A DNA stretch of 64,000 nt, taken from Halomonas salipaludis. GTDB taxonomy: Bacteria; Pseudomonadota; Gammaproteobacteria; Pseudomonadales; Halomonadaceae. A program made the position numbers and the translations under genes. The stretch lies in contig NZ_NSKB01000010.1 of the NCBI RefSeq assembly GCF_002286975.1, positions 1-64,000 of the forward strand, in the 5' to 3' direction. The notes under the pieces are model-generated. The model was not told where the DNA came from, did not search any database, and saw only the letters and a program-made list of their open reading frames with translations. Numbering within the stretch: the stretch's first letter is position 1; each line of letters starts with the position of its first letter. This document shows, one piece after another, positions 38,759 to 46,888 of the stretch.

Positions 38759-40480
38759 ATGGCTTCTTCGGCTCCCAAAGCCTCGTTCTTGCTAGGCCTG
38801 CAGACTCGTATTCTGGCACTCGTGCTACTCCCCCTATTGCTGACCACCGGCAGCCTGGTGGCCCTGGATGCATATACCCGCATCCAGAGCAGTCATGACG
38901 CCCTCGAGCGACAGCGTGAACTGCTCATCGAAACCCGCCAGGCGGGTGTGCGAGACGTGGTGGAAAGCGCCCGCACGGCCATCCAGCCAGTGTTGTCGAA
39001 CCGCAGCCTCAGCGATGCCGAGCGCCAGGAGCAAGCAGCTGAAATCGTGCGTGCCATTAGCTTCGAAGGCGACAACTACGTATTCATCTATCAGTATGAC
39101 GGACTTAACGTGGTCACTGCCCCCATGCCCGATAGAGAGGGCACCCATATGCTGGACGTTCAGGCGCCTGACGGCGCTTATATCATCAGCGACCTGATCG
39201 ATGTCGCGCAGCAAGGTGGCGGCTATTACGCCTATCCGTGGGAGCACCCGGCCACAGGCACGATAGAGCCGAAGTATTCCTATGCCACCAGCGTGCCGGA
39301 ATTTGACTGGATGATCGGCGCAGGCGTCTATACCACCGATATCGATGCCGCCATGGCCAGCGCCGAGACCCAGGCGGCAGTCGAGCTGCGCCGTTCTCTT
39401 CTGACCTCTGCCCTGGCAGGACTTTTGATCTTCGTTGGCGTATCGGTGATCGCCATCTGGCTAGTGCGACGCACGGTGCAGCCGATCCGCCGCACCGCCG
39501 AAGCCATGCGCGACATCGCTAAAGGACAGGGCGACCTGACTCGCCGTCTGAAAGTGGAGAGTCGCGACGAAATCGGTGAACTGGCAGCCCAGTTCAATGC
39601 CTTCGTATCACGGATGCAAGACACCCTACGCGACGTGCGCCGCAGCACCACTAGTGTGCAACAGGCCGCCCAGGAAATAGCCCAGGGCAGCGACGAACTG
39701 GCCACACGTACCGAACAGGCCGCAGCCAACCTTCAGGAAACGTCGGCCTCCATGGAAGAGATCGCGGCAACGGTCAACCACAGCACGCAGTCGGCCGAGC
39801 AGGCCAACCAGCTGGTTCAATCCACGGCATCAGTGGCCCGCGAAGGGGAAACCGCGATGCAAAGTGTCGAGCGCACCATGAGTGATATCGACGCTTCGGC
39901 CAGCCGTATCCGTGAGATTATTACACTGATTGATGGCATCGCTTTCCAAACCAATATATTAGCGCTCAATGCCTCGGTTGAAGCAGCCCGGGCCGGTGAA
40001 CATGGCCGCGGCTTCGCCGTGGTCGCTCAGGAAGTGCGCACCCTGGCTAGTCGGAGCGGCGATGCGGCACGCGAAATCCGAACCCTGATCGACGCTTCTG
40101 TTTCACATACGCAGGAGGGCAGTATTATCGTCAAGCAGGCTGGCGCCACCATGCAGGAAATTGTTACCAGCGTTGCGCGAGTCACCGATGTGATTGCCGA
40201 AATCAGCGCCGGTGCTCAGGAGCAAAACGAGGGTATCGGTCAGATCAACACGGCCGTGGCAGAGATGGACACCATGACCCAGCAGAATGCTGCAATGGTG
40301 CAGCAAACCTCCTCGGCCGCCATGCAAATGCGTAACCATGCCGAGCATCTCAGCACCATGATCGGGACCTTCGTGCTAGGCGATGATATCCAATCTGCAG
40401 CCACCCTTACGGGGAGCAACAGCCCGCCCAGGTTGCAACGCGCTAACGATGAAAAAACCGAGGAATGGGAAACATTCTGA
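38759..40480 (+). CDS. Methyl-accepting chemotaxis protein with single Cache sensor
   Basis: Chemoreceptor of 573 residues. A first membrane helix (about 14-36) is followed by a periplasmic single-Cache-2 domain ([50 protein letters not shown]). Then come a second helix (about 216-236), a HAMP domain ([28 protein letters not shown]) and the cytoplasmic signalling coil. The hairpin tip is intact ([34 protein letters not shown], with L in place of the first I). The C terminus reads EEWETF, a CheR/CheB tethering pentapeptide. The gene has its own FliA promoter and lies between repeats of the preA end, inside the pyrimidine cluster. Ligand unknown; a pyrimidine or its breakdown product is a guess from position. 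Confidence 0.92.
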   Translation: MASSAPKASFLLGLQTRILALVLLPLLLTTGSLVALDAYTRIQSSHDALERQRELLIETRQAGVRDVVESARTAIQPVLSNRSLSDAERQEQAAEIVRAISFEGDNYVFIYQYDGLNVVTAPMPDREGTHMLDVQAPDGAYIISDLIDVAQQGGGYYAYPWEHPATGTIEPKYSYATSVPEFDWMIGAGVYTTDIDAAMASAETQAAVELRRSLLTSALAGLLIFVGVSVIAIWLVRRTVQPIRRTAEAMRDIAKGQGDLTRRLKVESRDEIGELAAQFNAFVSRMQDTLRDVRRSTTSVQQAAQEIAQGSDELATRTEQAAANLQETSASMEEIAATVNHSTQSAEQANQLVQSTASVAREGETAMQSVERTMSDIDASASRIREIITLIDGIAFQTNILALNASVEAARAGEHGRGFAVVAQEVRTLASRSGDAAREIRTLIDASVSHTQEGSIIVKQAGATMQEIVTSVARVTDVIAEISAGAQEQNEGIGQINTAVAEMDTMTQQNAAMVQQTSSAAMQMRNHAEHLSTMIGTFVLGDDIQSAATLTGSNSPPRLQRANDEKTEEWETF

Positions 40481-40504
40481 GTTCCCTCCCTCGATAGCAC
40501 ACCC

Positions 40505-40561
40505 CGCCAGGCCAGCTGAGTACCGGCTGATCACCCCGACCGCACTGCCAAGGGCAGTGCG
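40505..40561 (+). repeat. Right direct repeat bracketing the chemoreceptor gene
   Basis: Copy of 38506-38562, lying 25 bp after the chemoreceptor stop. It preserves the preA last codons (CGCCAGGCCAGCTGA) out of context. It also keeps a shortened terminator hairpin, CGCACTGCC-AAG-GGCAGTGCG (40541-40561), which probably ends the chemoreceptor transcript. Confidence 0.82.
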
Positions 40562-40659
40562 ATCGCGCTACGCCATGTTCCCTGCCGTCAGGGCGACAAA
40601 CACCACCAGCATCACCACCTTCGATCTCGGCAGCCTAAATAGCCTCGGCGCTGGTCAAC

Positions 40660-41280
40660 CTAGGCCGACAGGCCGATGCCGCGCAGGATCACCGATGTCA
40701 CCGACTGCACCGCCCGCTCGAACTGGATATCATCGAGCGGGCGGTCGTCGTTGAGCAGCGCAATCTGGTAGTCGAAATCCGCATAGTGCTGGGTCGAGGC
40801 CCAAATCATGTAAAGCAGGTGCGACGGCTCCACCGGCAGAATCTTGCCGCTTTCGACCCACTCGCGAATCTTGGCCTCCTTGAGCTTGGCCCACTCGTAG
40901 AGGTTGTCGCGCAGGCGCTCCTGAAGCACCGGTGCGCCCTGCATGACCTCGGCTGCCCAGACCTTGGAGCCATAGGCGCGATTGCGTGAGTGCTGCATCT
41001 TGGCGCGAATATAGCTCGACAGGACGATACGTGGATCGTCGTAGAGCTCGAAGCACAGCGCATCCTGCTTCCAGACCTCGAGCAACCCCAGCAGCACCTC
41101 GCGATACAGCTCCTCCTTGGTCGCGAAGTAGTAGTGCACGTTCGACTTGGGCAGGTCAGCCAACTGAGCAATATCGCCCATGGCGGCGCCCGCATACCCC
41201 TTCTCGGCGAAGACCCGCTCGGCGGCGAGCAGGATCTTCTCGACATTACGGCGACGAATATCGCCCTTCTTCTTGGCCAT
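40660..41280 (-). CDS. TetR-family regulator, RutR-like
   Basis: Repressor of 206 residues from the ATG at 41280, which has AAGGAG at ideal spacing; an ATG at 41304 is a less likely alternative. The N-terminal helix-turn-helix reads ILLAAERVFAEKGYAGAAMGDIAQLADLPKSNVHYYFATKEELY. The C-terminal half resembles RutR (GKILPVEPSHLLYMIWASTQHYADFDYQI), which in E. coli senses uracil or thymine. It lies at the far end of the pyrimidine cluster and is the best candidate for its control. It is divergent from the nitrate transporter gene across 382 bp. Confidence 0.87.
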   Translation of the reverse strand: MAKKKGDIRRRNVEKILLAAERVFAEKGYAGAAMGDIAQLADLPKSNVHYYFATKEELYREVLLGLLEVWKQDALCFELYDDPRIVLSSYIRAKMQHSRNRAYGSKVWAAEVMQGAPVLQERLRDNLYEWAKLKEAKIREWVESGKILPVEPSHLLYMIWASTQHYADFDYQIALLNDDRPLDDIQFERAVQSVTSVILRGIGLSA

Positions 41281-41528
41281 CCCGTCTCCTTGCACCCGTC
41301 TCACGCTGAACGCTGGCCACCGCCCGCCGACGAGGCCCTATCCAGCGTACCATTTTCCACCCCCAGGGCGGCGCAAGCACGCCCAAGCCGACGCCTAGCC
41401 GCCCCAGTTTCCTGCACCCTGGCATGGCGTAACCACACTGCCATTGCACCAACATGCACCATGCAGCGCAGCATAGCGCGCACCCAAAACATCACAAGCC
41501 CATGAATAAAAAGAAAAATACAAGAAAC

Positions 41529-41542
41529 GGCAAACTAATTGC
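41529..41542 (+). promoter_or_regulatory. Sigma-54 promoter of the nitrate transporter gene
   Basis: CGGCAAACTAATTGCT has GG (41529-41530) and GC (41541-41542) exactly 10 bp apart, with the ATTGC -12 element. Transcription would start near 41554. Two TGCACCA half-sites at 41444-41461, about 100 bp upstream, resemble NtrC half-sites. Confidence 0.6.
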
Positions 41543-41662
41543 TTAATGAATGACAGATATTGACGTGGACCAGGCTCAAATCGAGTACGAGTGCGTCGAC
41601 CTGACCTTCAACGGCGAAGGCCCTGATCGTGAGTTCGACCGTCACTTGACGAGGCTAGTCCC

Positions 41663-43015
41663 ATGGATATTCGCAACAAGGCCAACAAGATCCGCCTGTT
41701 GAGCTTCAACACCCCCCAGATGCGGGCCTTCCACTTCTCGTGGTTCGCCTTCCACATTTGTTTCTTTGGCTGGTTCGGTATCGCCCCACTGATGGCGGTG
41801 GTCCGTGAAGACCTCTCGCTGACCCAGACCCAGATCGGTAACACCATCATCGCCTCGGTGGCAATCACCGTGATCGTGCGCCTGCTGATCGGCGTGCTCT
41901 GCGACCGTATCGGCCCACGCAAGGCCTACTCCGGGCTGCTGATCCTCGGTTCGATTCCGGTAATGGCCATCGGCTTCGCCAACAGCTTCGAGACCTTCCT
42001 GCTGGCACGCCTAGCCATCGGTGCCATCGGTGCCTCCTTCGTCATCACCCAGTACCACACCACCATGATGTTCGCGCCCAACGTGGTGGGTACCGCCAAT
42101 GCCACCAGCGCCGGCTGGGGCAACCTGGGCGGTGGTACTACGCAGATCCTGATGCCGCTGATCTTCTCCGGCCTGCTGATGCTGGGTGTCAGCGAGACGC
42201 TCGGCTGGCGCCTGGCCATGGTGGTACCCGGCGTGGTGCTGTTCATTACCGGTATCTGCTACTACCGCTTCACCCAGGATGCGCCCAACGGCAACTTCGA
42301 GGACCTGCGCGCCCGGGGCGAACTACCCCAGGCAGACGGCGACAGCGGTGCCGGCCAGACCTTCCTGGCGGCGGCCAAGGACATCCGCGTCTGGGCGCTG
42401 TTCGTGGTCTATGCCATCTGCTTCGGCGTCGAGTTGACCATCAACAACATTGCCGCCATCTACTTCTTCGATCACTTCGACCTGACCCTGGCCACCGCCG
42501 GCCTGATTGCCGGGCTGTTCGGCTTGATGAATATCTTCGCCCGTACCATGGGCGGGATCTTTTCCGACCTCTTCGCACGCAACGGTGGCCTCAAGGGCCG
42601 CGTGCGCTGGCTGTTCATCGCCCTGGTGTGCGAAGGCATCGCCCTGGTGGCCTTCTCGCAGATGCACGTGCTCTCCTACGCCATCGGCATCATGCTGGTG
42701 TTCAGCCTGTTCGTGCAGATGGCCGAGGGCGCGACCTACGGCGTGGTGCCCTTCATCAACAAGCGCGCGCTGGGCGCCGTGGCCGGCATCGTCGGTGCCG
42801 GCGGCAACGTCGGTGCCGTGGCAGCGGCCTTCCTGTTCCGCTCGGAAGCCATCACCTATCAGCAAGGGCTGTTCTACCTCGGGCTGATCGTGCTGGTGCT
42901 GGCCTCCTGCGCCCTGCTGGTGCGCTTCTCGCCGGAGACCGAAGCCGAAGAGGCCGACGCCTACCAGGATGCCGTGGGCGAAAACACCGGTGCCGGGGCA
43001 CTCTCGCTGCGCTGA
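41663..43015 (+). CDS. NNP-family nitrate/nitrite transporter (MFS, NarK/NasA type)
   Basis: Major-facilitator permease of 450 residues with twelve membrane segments. Nitrate-transporter signatures are present: FHFSWFAFHICFFGWFGIAPL with the substrate-site residues in helix 1, the nitrate signature GWGNLGGGTTQ, and the second Gly-rich GIVGAGGNVGAVAAAF. DRIGPRKAY is the 2-3 loop. It opens the nitrate region and precedes nasR, with a terminator between them. It provides a second nitrate uptake route beside the ABC importer. Confidence 0.92.
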   Translation: MDIRNKANKIRLLSFNTPQMRAFHFSWFAFHICFFGWFGIAPLMAVVREDLSLTQTQIGNTIIASVAITVIVRLLIGVLCDRIGPRKAYSGLLILGSIPVMAIGFANSFETFLLARLAIGAIGASFVITQYHTTMMFAPNVVGTANATSAGWGNLGGGTTQILMPLIFSGLLMLGVSETLGWRLAMVVPGVVLFITGICYYRFTQDAPNGNFEDLRARGELPQADGDSGAGQTFLAAAKDIRVWALFVVYAICFGVELTINNIAAIYFFDHFDLTLATAGLIAGLFGLMNIFARTMGGIFSDLFARNGGLKGRVRWLFIALVCEGIALVAFSQMHVLSYAIGIMLVFSLFVQMAEGATYGVVPFINKRALGAVAGIVGAGGNVGAVAAAFLFRSEAITYQQGLFYLGLIVLVLASCALLVRFSPETEAEEADAYQDAVGENTGAGALSLR

Positions 43016-43050
43016 GCGTAACCCGCGCCGACACCAGGCTCGGCTCGACA

Positions 43051-43082
43051 GCAAGCCGCCGCTCGCAAGGGCGGCGGCTTGC
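43051..43082 (+). terminator. Terminator of the NNP transporter gene
   Basis: GCAAGCCGCCGC pairs with GCGGCGGCTTGC over an 8-nt loop, 36 bp after the transporter stop and 43 bp before nasR. Confidence 0.72.
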
Positions 43083-43124
43083 ATGACGGGAGATGATGCG
43101 TCATTTACTCAGGAGGTCTCGCCC

Positions 43125-44396
43125 ATGAACCCCGCACACCGCCTGCTGCAAGCCGCCAAGCGTAGCGAGATCGACAACCTTCAGCACCTCGCCACCACCT
43201 GCGAACTGGTCGGCGATATCAGCCGCTTCATTCATGCGCTGCAGAAAGAGCGTGGTGCCTCGAATGTGTTTCTCGCCTCCCATGGCCAGCGCTTCGCCAG
43301 CCGTCGTCTGGAGCGGGTGGCCGACAGCCTCACCCGCGAGCGGGCCATTCGCGAGCGCCTCGACCACCTCCCGCAATACGCCGCGAGCAGCGCTCGCCTG
43401 CTCAAGCGCATCGCCTGTGTATGGGTCGCTCTCGACGACCTCGCCGGCCTGCGCCGCGACATCGAAACGCTGGCGATCAGCGCCGATGCCGCGACGCGCA
43501 CCTACAACCGGTTGATCGGGGGGCTGCTGGCCGTGGTCTTCGATGCCGCCGACACCGCCGACGACCCCGACGTGACGCGCTCGCTGGTGGCCATTTTCCA
43601 CTTCATGCAGGGCAAGGAGCTGGCCGGCCAGGAGCGCGCCTGCGGGGCCATCGGGTTTACCGCCGGTGAGTTCGACGCCCCCCACCGCCAGCTACTGCTG
43701 CAGCTGATCGACGCCCAGCAGCGCTGCTTCGATACCTTCAGCGAGTTTGCCAGCGACGCCACCCGCGAATATTGGCAGCAACAGCTGTCGCTGCGTACCC
43801 AGGACGGCATCCAGCAGCTGCGCGAGCGCGCCTGCACCGACGCTGCGCAGCAGTTGGACCGCGACCTGGGCGAGACCTGGTACGAACTGACGACCGCACG
43901 CATCGATACCATGCAGCAGGTCGAGGCGCAGCTGGCGGCCGAGCTCTCGCAGCTCTGCCATCGCAAGATCGAGCAGGCCCAAGCCGACATCAACGACCAG
44001 CAGCAGTTGGACGCCTCGCTTCAGGATGCTATCGAACACTGCTCGACCTGCGAACAGCTGGCCGACCTTTTCCCACAGGAGGCCACCCACGAGCTCGGCC
44101 AATTGACCGCCAATGCCGTGGAATCGAGGCTCAACCGGGCCCTGATAGACCTGATGCAATCCCAGAATGCGCGACTGCAACATATCAGCGATGAGCTGGA
44201 AAATACCCGCAAGACACTTCGCGAACGCAAGCTGATCGACCGAGCCAAGGGCATGATCATGGAACATCAGCAGATGAGCGAAGAGGAGGCGTATCGTTTC
44301 ATGCGCAAGGCCTCCATGGATCAGAGTAAGAGCATGGCCGAGATGGCCAAGACCATTATCGATCTGGCCGATATTCTACAAAAGCGCCAGGCCTGA
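43125..44396 (+). CDS. nasR: Nitrate-responsive antiterminator NasR (NIT plus ANTAR)
   Basis: RNA-binding regulator of 423 residues. The N-terminal two thirds is a helical NIT nitrate/nitrite-sensing domain (FIHALQKERGASNVFLASHG with the conserved Arg, and GKELAGQERACGAIGF). The C terminus is an ANTAR domain (LENTRKTLRERKLIDRAKGMIMEHQQMSEEEAYRFMRKASMD, about 355-423). ANTAR proteins bind paired hexaloop hairpins and prevent termination. AGGAGG precedes the ATG. The nasF leader directly downstream carries matching hairpins, as in the Klebsiella nas operon. Confidence 0.93.
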   Translation: MNPAHRLLQAAKRSEIDNLQHLATTCELVGDISRFIHALQKERGASNVFLASHGQRFASRRLERVADSLTRERAIRERLDHLPQYAASSARLLKRIACVWVALDDLAGLRRDIETLAISADAATRTYNRLIGGLLAVVFDAADTADDPDVTRSLVAIFHFMQGKELAGQERACGAIGFTAGEFDAPHRQLLLQLIDAQQRCFDTFSEFASDATREYWQQQLSLRTQDGIQQLRERACTDAAQQLDRDLGETWYELTTARIDTMQQVEAQLAAELSQLCHRKIEQAQADINDQQQLDASLQDAIEHCSTCEQLADLFPQEATHELGQLTANAVESRLNRALIDLMQSQNARLQHISDELENTRKTLRERKLIDRAKGMIMEHQQMSEEEAYRFMRKASMDQSKSMAEMAKTIIDLADILQKRQA

Positions 44397-44521
44397 GGGC
44401 GTAAGTGGTGCGATGCATCATGAATGCGCACCAATACAACGCCAAGCGAGATATCACCGAAACCAGGCCACTATACGCAAGTCCTTGTTAGCGAAAGAAA
44501 CAGCACCATTACAGATAAGAA

Positions 44522-44537
44522 TGGCACCCTAACTGCA
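44522..44537 (+). promoter_or_regulatory. Sigma-54 promoter of nasF
   Basis: TGGCACCCTAACTGCA carries GG (44523-44524) and GC (44535-44536) separated by exactly 10 bp, with a perfect TGGCAC -24 element. The start is predicted near 44548, five bases before the first leader hairpin. An inverted repeat TGGTGCG-N14-CGCACCA (44406-44433) lies about 115-140 bp upstream of that start, where an NtrC enhancer is expected. Confidence 0.75.
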
Positions 44538-44552
44538 ACGGTATTGGCGTAC

Positions 44553-44610
44553 GCTGAGTCAACGACGGTTCAGCTCCCAGGCAGTTCTCAATACCGGACA
44601 ACGGCGTCTG
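44553..44610 (+). promoter_or_regulatory. NasR-binding dual hexaloop leader (P1 and P2)
   Basis: P1 (44553-44574) pairs GCTGAGTC with GGTTCAGC, using two G-U pairs, and leaves the hexaloop AACGAC. P2 (44595-44610) pairs CGGAC with GTCTG and leaves the hexaloop AACGGC. Both loops have A at position 1 and G at position 4, the ANTAR target rule. The P2 loop and 3' strand overlap the left arm of the terminator, so P2 and the terminator cannot form together. Confidence 0.82.
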
Positions 44611-44660
44611 ATAAGAGTCCCCCAGTGAGTGGGGGCTTACATCAGGCGCCGTTTCTTTGT
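44600..44660 (+). terminator. Regulated terminator in the nasF leader
   Basis: A 13-bp stem (44600-44612 with 44641-44653, one G-U pair) encloses an inner hairpin, CCCCCA-GTGAG-TGGGGG (44619-44635). It is followed by a T-rich run, TTTCTTTGTTT. It ends 13 bp before the nasF start and should stop transcription unless NasR stabilises P2. Confidence 0.8.
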
Positions 44661-44673
44661 TTGGAGCCATCAT

Positions 44674-45978
44674 ATGAACAACAACAGATTCAAGGGTTAC
44701 TCCCCTCAGCGTCGTCGCTTCCTGAAGAACTCCGCCACCCTGGTCGGCGGCTCGGCGCTGCTCAGCAGTTTGCCGGTGAGCTGGGCCTTTGCCGACGGCA
44801 AGCCGGAGACCACTGCGGCCAAGCTCGGCTTTATCGCCCTGACCGATGCCGCTCCGCTGTTCGTCGCCGATGAAAAGGGCTTCTTCGCCAAGCACGGCAT
44901 GACCGATGTCGAGGTACTCAAGCAGTCGTCCTGGGGCACCACCCGCGACAACCTGGTGCTCGGCTCACAGCGCAACGGCATCGACGGTGCGCATATCCTC
45001 ACCCCCATGCCCTACCTGATCAGCTCCGGCGCGGTCACACCCAACAACCAGCCGGTGCCGATGAGCATCCTGGCGCGCCTCAATCTCAACGGCCAGTGCA
45101 TCTCGGTGGGTAGCGACTATGCCGACCTCGAGGTGCAGCTCGATACTCGTGAATTCGGCCAGGCCCTGGCCGAGAAACGCGCCGGCGGCGACGAGGCCAG
45201 TGCTGCTATGACCTTTCCCGGCGGCACCCATGACATGTGGATTCGCTACTGGATGGCGGCGGGCGGCATCGATCCCGACCGTGACGTGTCGACGATCACC
45301 ATCCCGCCCGCCCAGATGGTCGCCAACATGCGCGTTGGCAGCATGGATACCTTCTGCGTCTGCGAGCCATGGAACCACCAGCTGGTCAACCAGGGAATCG
45401 GCTATACCGCCAATACCACCGGCGAACTGTGGAACGATCATCCGGAAAAAGCCTTCGCCATGCGCAGTGACTACGTGGAAGCCAACCCCAATGCCACCCA
45501 GGCCTTGTTGATGGCGATCATGGAGGCACAGATGTGGTGCGAAGATCCGGCCAACCATGAAGAGATGGCACAGATCTGCTCGCGCCGGCGCTGGATTCAC
45601 GCCCCCTATGGCGACCTTATCGATCGTATCCAAGGTAACTTCGACTACGGTACTGGCCGAGTCGTCGAGGATCATCCGCAGATGATGCGCTACTGGGATC
45701 GTCATGCCTCTTACCCCTACAAGAGCCACGATCTTTGGTTCCTGACCGAGAACAAGCGCTGGGGATATCTGCCGCAAGACATGGACAGCGCCGCCCTGGT
45801 CGAGCAGGTCAATCGCGAGGATCTGTGGCGCCAAGCCGCCGACCGACTCGGCGTGGCATCAAGCGACATTCCCGACTCGACCTCGCGGGGCGTCGAGACC
45901 TTCTTCGATGGCAAGACCTTCGATCCCGAGAATCCCCAGGCCTACCTCGACAGCCTCGAAATCAAGCGCCTGGCCTGA
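44674..45978 (+). CDS. nasF: Nitrate ABC transporter substrate-binding protein (NasF/NrtA)
   Basis: Periplasmic nitrate-binding protein of 434 residues. The N terminus has a Tat-type signal (QRRRFLKNSATLVGGSALLSS). The mature part shows the NrtA/SsuA-like fold (LGFIALTDAAPLFVADEKGFFAKHGM, AAMTFPGGTHDMWIRYWMAAGGIDP, FCVCEPWNHQLVNQGIGYT, ICSRRRWIHAPYGDLIDRI). GGAGCC precedes the ATG. It is the first gene after the NasR-controlled leader and is followed by its permease and ATPase. Confidence 0.92.
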   Translation: MNNNRFKGYSPQRRRFLKNSATLVGGSALLSSLPVSWAFADGKPETTAAKLGFIALTDAAPLFVADEKGFFAKHGMTDVEVLKQSSWGTTRDNLVLGSQRNGIDGAHILTPMPYLISSGAVTPNNQPVPMSILARLNLNGQCISVGSDYADLEVQLDTREFGQALAEKRAGGDEASAAMTFPGGTHDMWIRYWMAAGGIDPDRDVSTITIPPAQMVANMRVGSMDTFCVCEPWNHQLVNQGIGYTANTTGELWNDHPEKAFAMRSDYVEANPNATQALLMAIMEAQMWCEDPANHEEMAQICSRRRWIHAPYGDLIDRIQGNFDYGTGRVVEDHPQMMRYWDRHASYPYKSHDLWFLTENKRWGYLPQDMDSAALVEQVNREDLWRQAADRLGVASSDIPDSTSRGVETFFDGKTFDPENPQAYLDSLEIKRLA

Positions 45979-46021
45979 GCGTCATCGACACCCACCGACT
46001 CACTGATAGCGGAGAATCGCC

Positions 46022-46876
46022 ATGCGCGCTTCACCTAGCACCGATAGCGCCAGTCGCCCACTGCTGGGTGGCTGGACACCCAACCTCCAGGGCATCAGGG
46101 ACACCCTGGTCCAGAAGCTCCTGCCACCGGTGATCATCCTCGCCGTGCTCGGGGCGATCTGGGAGATCCTGTGCTCCTCACCTGGGGCAACCCTGCCCCC
46201 ACCCTCCCAGGTGCTCACCGACACCTGGGAGCTGATCGTCAATCCCTTCTATGACTACGGCGGCAACGACAAGGGCATGGGCTGGCAGATACTGGCCAGC
46301 CTCGAGCGGGTCGCCTACGGCTATTTGCTGGCGGTGGTGGCCGGCATCAGCCTGGGCGTGCTGGTCGGCCAGTCCACCTGGGCCATGCGCGGGCTCGACC
46401 CGGTCTTCCAGGTGCTGCGTACCGTACCACCGCTGGCCTGGCTGCCGATTTCGCTGGCCGGCTTCCAGGACAGCACACCGTCGGCCATCTTCGTGATCTT
46501 CATCACCGCCATCTGGCCGATCATCATCAACACCTCGGTCGGGGTACGTAACATCCCCGAGGACTACCGCAACGTCGCCCGGGTGATACGCCTCAACGGC
46601 ATGGAGTATTTCACCCGCATCATGCTGCCGGCCGCCGCGCCCTATATCTTCTCCGGCCTGCGCATCGGCGTGGGCTTGTCGTGGCTGGCCATCGTCGCCG
46701 CCGAGATGCTGATCGGCGGGGTGGGCATCGGCTTCTTCATCTGGGATGCCTGGAACGCCTCGATGATCAGCGACATCGTGCTGGCGCTGATCTACGTCGG
46801 CATCGTCGGCTTCATCCTCGACCGCATGGTCGGGTACATCGGCAACCGCGTCACCCGCGGCACCGCCCAGGGCTAA
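46022..46876 (+). CDS. nasE: Nitrate ABC transporter permease (NasE/NrtB)
   Basis: Inner-membrane permease of 284 residues with about six membrane segments starting near residue 36 (VIILAVLGAIWEIL). The EAA-like loop is VIRLNGMEYFTRIMLPAAAPYIFSGLRIGVGLSWLAIVAAEMLIGGVGIGFFIWDAWN, typical of NrtB/SsuC/TauC permeases. Spacing of 43 bp after nasF and 12 bp before the ATPase supports one operon. The N-terminal residues before VQKLLPP are likely cytoplasmic. Confidence 0.9.
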   Translation: MRASPSTDSASRPLLGGWTPNLQGIRDTLVQKLLPPVIILAVLGAIWEILCSSPGATLPPPSQVLTDTWELIVNPFYDYGGNDKGMGWQILASLERVAYGYLLAVVAGISLGVLVGQSTWAMRGLDPVFQVLRTVPPLAWLPISLAGFQDSTPSAIFVIFITAIWPIIINTSVGVRNIPEDYRNVARVIRLNGMEYFTRIMLPAAAPYIFSGLRIGVGLSWLAIVAAEMLIGGVGIGFFIWDAWNASMISDIVLALIYVGIVGFILDRMVGYIGNRVTRGTAQG

Positions 46877-46888
46877 CGGAGACTCCCC

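Noticed and set aside
41605-41620. Hairpin CCTTC-AACGGC-GAAGG in the NNP transporter leader, with the same loop as nasF P2
   Set aside because: No second hexaloop hairpin with A1 and G4 upstream and no terminator follows, so it lacks the ANTAR two-hairpin design; it also lies in coding-like sequence.
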